Below are positions 7,334-12,561 of a stretch of DNA of 12,561 nucleotides, piece by piece. This stretch comes from Planctomycetia bacterium. GTDB taxonomy: Bacteria > Planctomycetota > UBA1135 > GCA-002686595. The notes beneath the pieces were generated by a model. The model saw only the letters and a program-made list of their open reading frames with translations, did not search any database and was not told where the DNA came from. Made by a program: the position numbers and the translations under genes. The stretch lies in NCBI GenBank assembly GCA_005778045.1, contig SXKQ01000189.1:1-12561 (forward strand), in the 5' to 3' direction. Position 1 is the first letter of the stretch; each line of letters starts with the position of its first letter.

Positions 7334-7687
7334 ATGAAGCTCTCTCGCACTCTCGCGCTGCTCGCAACGGCGAACGCGCTCGCACTCGGCGCTCTCGCCG
7401 CCAATGGCCAGCCCCAAGGCAACTGCAACACGACCTACACGGTCGATGCCGACTTCGACCTCGGCCTCCTCTTCAACGTCAACCACGACGTGCCCAACAG
7501 CGACCAGCTGCAGCTCAACACGGTCACGGCGCCGCTGCCGTTCGTGAACATCGCCTGCTCCGCGCGCGGCACGATCGTGCGCATCGACGTCAACACCGGC
7601 GCGATCCTCGGCGAGTACTTCACCGCGCCCAACGGCATGGGCTGCAACCCCTCGCGCACCACGGTCGACCGCCTCGGCAACGTGTGA
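7334..7687 (+). CDS. N-terminal fragment of the interrupted propeller protein (signal peptide plus first blade)
   Basis: If TGA at 7685-7687 stops translation, the product is 117 residues. It has a Sec signal peptide (Lys/Arg at 2-5, then a Leu/Ala-rich core, likely cleaved after GALA near residue 22) and a mature part of about 95 residues that includes RGTIVRIDVNTGAILGEY (78-95) and RTTVDRLGNV (108-117). That is about one propeller blade and unlikely to fold alone. The ATG at 7334 is preferred over upstream in-frame starts because it has GGAG (7325-7328) 5 bp ahead and begins the signal peptide. Confidence 0.6.
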   Translation: MKLSRTLALLATANALALGALAANGQPQGNCNTTYTVDADFDLGLLFNVNHDVPNSDQLQLNTVTAPLPFVNIACSARGTIVRIDVNTGAILGEYFTAPNGMGCNPSRTTVDRLGNV

Positions 7688-7723
7688 GTCTCCAACCGCA
7701 ACGAAGGCGGCGCCGTCAGCGGC

Positions 7724-9670
7724 GTGCCCCACGGCTCGATCGCCCGCGTCGCGATCGTCATCGGCGGCGTGCGCCGCGACAAGGACCCCAACACGGGCGC
7801 CTTCACGCCCAACCCGTCGGGCCAGTACCTGCAGGGACCGTTCCAGTACTCGACCGCCATCGACCGTGATGGCGACGGCCTGATCAAGATCTCGACCGGC
7901 CTCGGCAACATCCTGCCGCGGAGCAACGCCGGCGGCGTGGACTCCGCGGGCGGCGTCGTCACGGCCGACGACGAGTGCCTGATCAACTACACGCGCGTCA
8001 ACGGCACCTACACGAGCACCGTCGCGATCGAGGCGAACAACGACGTGTGGACCGGCGGCATCGGCAACATGGCGCACGAAAAGATCAGCGGCGTCAGCGG
8101 CCAGCCGGTCGCGGGCACGCAGATCAACTTCAACGCGGGCGACTACGGCGGCGTCATCGACGGCGCTGGCGTGCTGTGGTCCGCGCGCACGGGCACGGGT
8201 CTCCTGCGCTACGACCCGGCGAGCGGCATCGGCCTACCGCTCGGCAACGCCTGCGATGACCACGGCCTCGCGGTCGATCCGGCGACGGGCAACGTCTGGC
8301 ACACGCACTACCCGCACGGCAACTACTACGCGCAAGGTCTCGCCATCGACTCGGTCGGCAACGTCTGGGTCGCGCACTCCCTCACCGGCGCCACCACCGT
8401 CGGCCACATCCGCACCAACGGCACGCTGGTCGGCAACGTGCCCCTCAACACGGCGCTCGGCAACGGCAACGGCCCGACCGGCGTGGCGATCGACACCAAC
8501 GGCAAGGTCTGGGTCGCGTGCATCAACTCCAACAATGCGATGCGCATCGACCCGAACGCGGGTCCGATCGGCGGCGGTGGCTTCCCCATCGGCGCGGTCG
8601 ACATGGTGGTCAACCTCGGCGCGGGCGCCGGGCCCTACAACTACTCCGACATGACCGGCTTCGTCTCCGTGGGCAGCACGGCGCCGAGCGGTACGTGGAC
8701 GATCGTGCAGGACAGCGGCGTCCTCGGCCAATACTGGGGCACCTTCAGTTGGACCTCGAGCGAGCCGCAGGGCACGAGCGTGGTCGTCCAAGTGCGCGCG
8801 GCCGACAACCCGGTCAGCCTGCCGCAGATCGCATGGACCACGGCGCTGAATGGCGTCTCGCTGTGCGACCAAGGCATCGTCGGTCGCTACTGCGAGATCC
8901 GCGCGACGCTGTCGCGCCAGGTCAACGTCGCGGCGACACCGGTCCTCTATGACCTCACCGCCCAGTGCTGCGCTCCCGCGAGCCTGACCTGCCCGGCGGA
9001 CTTCACCGAGATCTGGACCGGCGGCATCCCGACCGGCCAGACCCACCCCGATCGCACGGGCTACGCCTCGTGGACCTCCGACTGCCCGCAGACGGTGCAG
9101 CTCGGCTGGAACGACGTGAGCGTGGTGGCCAACACCCCGCAGAACCCGCACGCGCCGGAAGTCGTCATCACGCGCCGCTGGACGCTCGCCGATGGCTGTG
9201 GCGGCAACCTGTCCTGCGACCAGACGATCACGCTGCTCTCGCCCGCTGGCCAGTTCGGCGGACTCACGCTCGATGTGCGCCCGGCGGACTGCCCCAACGG
9301 CGTGACCGTCCACGCACCGGGCGTCGCGCGCTTCGCGATCACCGGCACCTGGCTGCACGATGCGACCACGATCGTGCCGACGAGCCTGCGCCTCGCGCGC
9401 GTCGACGGCGTCGGTCGCCCGCTCGCGCTCGCCAGCATCCCGCGCTTCCTGCAGGACGTCACTCGCCCGTACTACGGCGCGAGCGGTGGCTGCTCGAATG
9501 CCGGTCCTGAAGGCTACACGGACCTCGTGGTCAACGTGCCGCACTGGATGCTCGTCCGCAGCCTCGGCCTCGGCTCGCTGCCCGCCGGCACCGATGTCGA
9601 ATTCGAGCTCACGGGCTCGCTCTCGAACGGCACGCCGTTCGCGGTCCGCGACACCTTGCGCGTCCAGTAG
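7724..9670 (+). CDS. C-terminal fragment of the interrupted propeller protein (rest of propeller, sandwich domains, conserved C-terminal domain)
   Basis: This is the open part after the TGA, in the same frame as the fragment that starts at 7334. The first start-type codon that allows a long product is GTG at 7724, but it has no Shine-Dalgarno at a useful distance, and the product would lack a signal peptide, so independent expression is doubtful. It keeps the calcium-loop-like DRDGDG, five of the six propeller D...W motifs (DVW, VLW, NVW, NVW, KVW), the PYNYSDMTG sandwich region, the CPADFTEIW...CDQTITLLSP Ig/HYR-like region and the C-terminal domain beginning DVRPADCPN. The stop is TAG, followed by a 17-bp terminator stem. 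Confidence 0.55.
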   Translation: MPHGSIARVAIVIGGVRRDKDPNTGAFTPNPSGQYLQGPFQYSTAIDRDGDGLIKISTGLGNILPRSNAGGVDSAGGVVTADDECLINYTRVNGTYTSTVAIEANNDVWTGGIGNMAHEKISGVSGQPVAGTQINFNAGDYGGVIDGAGVLWSARTGTGLLRYDPASGIGLPLGNACDDHGLAVDPATGNVWHTHYPHGNYYAQGLAIDSVGNVWVAHSLTGATTVGHIRTNGTLVGNVPLNTALGNGNGPTGVAIDTNGKVWVACINSNNAMRIDPNAGPIGGGGFPIGAVDMVVNLGAGAGPYNYSDMTGFVSVGSTAPSGTWTIVQDSGVLGQYWGTFSWTSSEPQGTSVVVQVRAADNPVSLPQIAWTTALNGVSLCDQGIVGRYCEIRATLSRQVNVAATPVLYDLTAQCCAPASLTCPADFTEIWTGGIPTGQTHPDRTGYASWTSDCPQTVQLGWNDVSVVANTPQNPHAPEVVITRRWTLADGCGGNLSCDQTITLLSPAGQFGGLTLDVRPADCPNGVTVHAPGVARFAITGTWLHDATTIVPTSLRLARVDGVGRPLALASIPRFLQDVTRPYYGASGGCSNAGPEGYTDLVVNVPHWMLVRSLGLGSLPAGTDVEFELTGSLSNGTPFAVRDTLRVQ

Positions 9671-9687
9671 CTCGCACTGAGCGCGCC

Positions 9688-9726
9688 GCCGCGGCCTGCC
9701 TCCCCTCCCGGGAGGCGGGCCGCGGC
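9688..9726 (+). terminator. Strong terminator hairpin after the first propeller gene
   Basis: A 17-bp stem (9688-9704 with 9710-9726, one G-U pair at 9697/9717) closes a 5-base loop 18 bp after the TAG. It is followed by CCTTTGG, a short T run. It separates the tandem paralogues, so each is probably its own transcript. Confidence 0.75.
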
Positions 9727-9875
9727 CCTTTGGCAGCGGTTCGAAGTGGGTGTCCGGGGCCAATTCCGGCCTGCGGCTAGACAGATCCGCGACTCGGTCG
9801 GAAAATGACGCCCGACGCTCGCGTGCAGAACTCCCCGCACACGGGCGCAGCGCCGTCCCCTAGCAGGAGTCCCAC

Positions 9876-12281
9876 ATGCGCTTCCCGTCCACTTCCCGCT
9901 TGCTCCCCAGCTCCCTCGCTCTCTCCGCGCTTTCGCTCGGCGCCCTCGCGCAGACCCAAGGCATCTGCGGTCGGACCTACACGAGCGACGTCGACTTCGA
10001 TCGCGGAGTGCTGTTCAACGTCAACCACGACAGCCCCAACTCGAACCAGCTGCAGCTCAACACGGTGACGGCGCCGTTGCCGTTCGTGAACATCGCCTGC
10101 TCGAACCGCGGCACGATCGTCCGCATCGACGTCAACACGGGCGTGATTCTCGGCGAGTACCTGACGGCCCCCAACACCATGGGCCGCGATCCCTCGCGCA
10201 CCACCGTCGACCGCCTCGGCAACGTGTGGGTCTCCAATCGCGCGGAGTCGGGGACCTTCAATGGCCAGTCGAGCGGCTCGGTCACGCGCGTCGGCATCGT
10301 CATCGGCGGAACGCGCGGCGACAAGGACCCGGTCACTGGGGCGTTCACTCCCAATCCGGCCGGCCAATACCTGCAGGGCCCGTTCCAGTACTCGACCTGC
10401 ATCGATCGCGATGGCGACGGGCTGATCCGCACCTCGACCGGCCTCGGCAGCATCCTCAACTGGTCGAATGCCGGCAACGCCGACTCTGGCGGCGGCGTCT
10501 CCACCGCGGAGGACGAGGCGATCCTCAACTACACGCGCATCAATGGGTCCGGCGCGCGCACCGTGGCCATCGATGCCCAGAACAACGTTTGGACCGGTGG
10601 CCTCAACGACCAGGACCACGAGAAGCTCGACGGCGTCACGGGCCAGCCCATCCCCGGCAGCGCGTTCAACTTCGGCGCGGGCGGCTACGGCGGCGTGGTC
10701 GACGGCAACGGCATCCTGTGGTCGGCCCGCGGCGGGCAGGGCCTGCTGCGCTACGACCCGGCCACCGGCACGAGCCAGATCCTCGGCAACGACTGCGGCG
10801 ACTACGGCCTCGCCATCGACCCGGCGACCGGCAACATCTGGCACACCGGCGTGTTCACCTCCACCATCGGCAAGATCAGCCCGTTGGGAGCCTGCCTCGG
10901 CACCTTCCCCTACGGCTCCGGCAATGCCCAGGGCTGCGCCGTCGACTCGACCGGCAACGTGTGGGTCGCCCACTCGCTCTTCGGCGCGACCACGGTGGGC
11001 CACCTGCGCACGGATGGCACCTTCGTCGGCAACGTGCTGCTCTCCCACGCGAGCGGCGTGGGCAGCGGCCCCACGGGCGTCGCCGTCGACAGCAACGGCA
11101 AGATCTGGGTGGCCTGCATCAACAGCAGCAACGCCCTGCGCATCGATCCGAACGCCGGCCCGCTGGGCAACGGCGGCTTCCCGGTCGGGGCGGTCGACAT
11201 GGTGGTCAACCTCGGCCCGAGCGCCGGTCCCTACAACTACTCGGACATGACCGGCTTCGTGTCGGTCGGCTCGACCGCGCCCACCGGCACCTGGACCGTG
11301 GTGCAGGACAGCGGCACCAACGGCCAGCGCTGGGGCACCTTCAGCTGGAACAGCAACGAGCCCGCCGGCACCTCGATCGTCGTCGACGTGCGCGCGGCCG
11401 ACAGCGCGATCAACTTGCCCCAGCAGCAATTCCTGCAGGTCGGCAACGGTCAGTCGCTCTGCAACGCCGCCGCGGGGGGCGTCCTCGGGCGCTTCGTCGA
11501 GATCCGCGCGACGCTCGCGCGCCAGTCGAACGTCAACGCCACGCCGGTGCTGTTCGACCTGACGGCGAACTGCTGCACGCTCACGCCGGCCACGCTGACC
11601 TGCCCCCCCGACTTCACGGAAATCTGGGCGGGCGGCATCCCGGCGGGTCAGGCCAACCCGTCGAACACGGGCACGGCGACCTACAACTCGAGCTGCCAGC
11701 AGGGCGTGCAGCTGACCTACCAGGACATCAGCGTCGTGCCGAACACGCTCGCGAATCCGGGTGCGCCCGAGGTCGTGATCACGCGGCGCTGGACGCTCAT
11801 CGACGGCTGCGGCACGAGCCTCTCCTGCGACCAGACGATCACGCTGCTCTCGCCCTCGGGCCAGACGGGCGCGATCACGCTCGACGCGCAGCCGGGCAGT
11901 TGCCCCAACCCGGTCTCGATCCACGCTCCGGGCAACGCGAAGTTCGCGCTGACGGGCACGTGGCTGCACGGTGCGAGCACCATCCTCCCGCAGAGCCTCA
12001 AGCTCAAGCGCACGGACGGAGTGGGCCTGACTCTCGCGCTCGCCAGCCTGCCGCGCACGCTGCAAGACACGACGCGCCCGTACTACGGCCCGATCGGCGG
12101 CTGCAACACCGCGACCGGCGAGGGTCACAACGACCTCGTCGTCACCGTGCCGCACGCCATGCTCAAGCGCTCCTTCGACCTCGACAGCCTGCCGATCGGA
12201 ACGTCGATCGAGGTCACTCTGACCGGCAAGCTCGCCGACGGCTCGACCTTCAGCGTCAGCGACTTCCTGCGCCTGCAGTAG
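9876..12281 (+). CDS. Secreted multidomain beta-propeller (NHL/Vgb-like) protein, intact downstream tandem copy
   Basis: This protein of 801 residues has a Sec signal peptide cleaved near ALA-QTQ (residues 23-28). Six D-x(4-5)-(V/I/L)-W motifs, with Trp at 118, 239, 282, 322, 363 and 411, mark propeller blades. Blades two to six are 40-48 residues apart, while the first gap is about 121 and holds DRDGDG (177-182), a DxDxDG calcium-loop-like motif. The blade pattern resembles NHL or virginiamycin-B-lyase-type propellers. Residues 438-566 (PYNYSDMTG, then a Trp-rich beta region) and 575-660 (CPPDFTEIW to CDQTITLLSP) look like beta-sandwich and Ig/HYR-like domains. Residues 668-801 (DAQPGSCPNP, GTWLHGASTI, DTTRPYYG, NDLVVTVP, LTGKLADG) resemble a C-terminal domain of secreted bacterial proteins that starts DIKPGSCPNP. 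It is probably extracellular or surface-bound, with unknown function. The ATG has AGGAG (9865-9869) 6 bp upstream. Confidence 0.88.
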   Translation: MRFPSTSRLLPSSLALSALSLGALAQTQGICGRTYTSDVDFDRGVLFNVNHDSPNSNQLQLNTVTAPLPFVNIACSNRGTIVRIDVNTGVILGEYLTAPNTMGRDPSRTTVDRLGNVWVSNRAESGTFNGQSSGSVTRVGIVIGGTRGDKDPVTGAFTPNPAGQYLQGPFQYSTCIDRDGDGLIRTSTGLGSILNWSNAGNADSGGGVSTAEDEAILNYTRINGSGARTVAIDAQNNVWTGGLNDQDHEKLDGVTGQPIPGSAFNFGAGGYGGVVDGNGILWSARGGQGLLRYDPATGTSQILGNDCGDYGLAIDPATGNIWHTGVFTSTIGKISPLGACLGTFPYGSGNAQGCAVDSTGNVWVAHSLFGATTVGHLRTDGTFVGNVLLSHASGVGSGPTGVAVDSNGKIWVACINSSNALRIDPNAGPLGNGGFPVGAVDMVVNLGPSAGPYNYSDMTGFVSVGSTAPTGTWTVVQDSGTNGQRWGTFSWNSNEPAGTSIVVDVRAADSAINLPQQQFLQVGNGQSLCNAAAGGVLGRFVEIRATLARQSNVNATPVLFDLTANCCTLTPATLTCPPDFTEIWAGGIPAGQANPSNTGTATYNSSCQQGVQLTYQDISVVPNTLANPGAPEVVITRRWTLIDGCGTSLSCDQTITLLSPSGQTGAITLDAQPGSCPNPVSIHAPGNAKFALTGTWLHGASTILPQSLKLKRTDGVGLTLALASLPRTLQDTTRPYYGPIGGCNTATGEGHNDLVVTVPHAMLKRSFDLDSLPIGTSIEVTLTGKLADGSTFSVSDFLRLQ

Positions 12282-12311
12282 CGCGCTCCGCCCAGCGGAC
12301 GCCTTCCCCAT

Positions 12312-12346
12312 CGACGGCGCCTCTCCCCCGCGGAGAGGCGCCGTCG
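12312..12346 (+). terminator. Strong terminator hairpin after the second propeller gene
   Basis: A perfect 15-bp inverted repeat (12312-12326 with 12332-12346) closes a 5-base loop, 30 bp after the TAG. CGCGTTTCGG follows, with a short T run as at the sister gene's terminator. The remaining spacer to 12486 shows no other structure I can support. Confidence 0.75.
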
Positions 12347-12486
12347 CGCGTTTCGGCGGCCCGCTCGCACGCCGCGATCTCCGCCGGCGGGTGGGGCGAA
12401 GAGCGTATGCAGCGCTCCGGCCACGGGCTCCGAAATCCACGGACGTCCTCGGGCTTCCGCAGGCTCCGCATCCACACGCACACGCC

Positions 12487-12561
12487 ATGACCACGACCCT
12501 CGAACGCAGCGCGTGCCCCACCGGCCGCGAGCGCATCCTCGGCACCGACGAGCTGATCGTC
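12487..12561 (+). CDS. Start of an unrecognised gene, truncated by the window end
   Basis: An ATG at 12487 opens a frame of 25 codons that runs off the window (MTTTLERSACPTGRERILGT, then DELIV). Support is modest. It lies downstream of a terminator on the same strand, its codons have C or G at nearly all third positions, and it starts after about 205 bp of spacer. There is no clear Shine-Dalgarno. The peptide has no signal sequence or family motif I recognise, so no function is proposed; the true start could also lie outside the window. Confidence 0.4.
   Translation, partial: MTTTLERSACPTGRERILGTDELIV

Larger units (their letters stand above)
7334..9670 (+). pseudogene. Secreted beta-propeller/Ig-like protein, upstream tandem copy, interrupted by in-frame TGA
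   Basis: Read through one TGA, this is a 778-codon gene colinear with its intact neighbour at 9876-12281. In the first 117 codons the two align without gaps; by eye 73 of 87 mature-region residues there are identical. At codon 118 (7685-7687) the neighbour has TGG (Trp of DRLGNVW) and this copy has TGA. The same frame then continues open to TAG at 9668-9670. TGA ends three other genes here (cytochrome and both sulfatase-like genes), so it is a real stop in this genome. A second lesion is an 18-residue shortfall within one propeller blade near 8300-8330. Other differences are mostly at third codon positions, so selection for protein has been recent or continues. The call rests on a nonsense mutation; readthrough or a base-call error would make it a working gene. 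Confidence 0.72.

Noticed and set aside
5334..7337. A 667-codon plus-strand open frame across the first sulfatase-like gene
   Set aside because: It is Leu/Arg/Ala-rich without motifs and lies antisense to a clear sulfatase-superfamily lipoprotein; a codon-bias shadow.
7685..7728. Selenocysteine insertion at the in-frame TGA, with a small hairpin (7709-7715 with 7720-7728) about 20 bases downstream resembling a bacterial SECIS position
   Set aside because: The paralogue has Trp, not Cys, at this codon; the hairpin is short and bulged and of a kind common in such GC-rich DNA. No redox motif surrounds the site.
7334..9670. Genome-wide TGA=Trp recoding
   Set aside because: TGA is the terminal stop of the cytochrome gene and both sulfatase-like genes, and all other Trp codons inspected in this gene are TGG.
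9778..9783. TAGACA as a -10 box for the second propeller gene
   Set aside because: Poor match, and no -35 at a sensible distance; the promoter of this gene could not be located.
9777..12545. A 922-codon open frame on the minus strand opposite the second propeller gene
   Set aside because: Its composition is Arg/Ala/Val/Asp-rich low-complexity protein with no family motif. It is the expected shadow of a GC-rich gene, whereas the plus strand has a signal peptide, RBS and domains.

Overview
The window is high-GC DNA with densely packed genes, strong GC bias at third codon positions and long secreted or lipoprotein genes. Sulfatase-superfamily lipoproteins, a multiheme cytochrome and very large secreted beta-propeller proteins together suggest an environmental bacterium, most likely a Planctomycetota-type lineage. 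Other high-GC groups such as Myxococcota are not excluded. No rRNA, tRNA, CRISPR array or insertion sequence was seen.

Layout. Bases 1-858 are the 3' part of typA (translational GTPase), followed by a clean terminator hairpin. A five-haem c-type cytochrome lipoprotein follows at 963-2621 (+). It converges, with only 13 bp between stops, on a minus-strand operon of three genes. In transcription order these are a sulfatase-like lipoprotein (7046-5523), a GT39/ArnT-like membrane glycosyltransferase (5512-4112) and a second sulfatase-like lipoprotein (4122-2635). The operon genes are 10 bp apart or overlap by 11 bp. Both sulfatase-like proteins have Thr and His where ordinary sulfatases have the formylglycine Cys and the Arg of CxPxR, so they may not be sulfate-ester hydrolases. 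With the glycosyltransferase they look like an envelope or extracellular glycan/lipid modification unit.

A 287-bp divergent intergenic region (7047-7333) holds a likely minus-strand -10 box and several dyads. It separates the operon from two tandem paralogous plus-strand genes (7334-9670 and 9876-12281). Each gene has a Shine-Dalgarno GGAG and a signal peptide, followed by an NHL/Vgb-like beta-propeller, two beta-sandwich-like regions and a C-terminal domain starting with a D-x-x-P-x-x-C-P-N motif. Each ends in a strong hairpin terminator. The upstream copy is interrupted: an in-frame TGA at 7685-7687 replaces the TGG of the first propeller Trp, and one propeller blade is 18 residues short. 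The frame stays open for another 660 codons. The downstream copy is intact.

The window ends in the first 25 codons of an unrecognised gene at 12487. The points most worth following are the in-frame UGA in a still conserved secreted protein, the noncanonical sulfatase/GT39/sulfatase operon, and the unusual domain architecture of the tandem pair.
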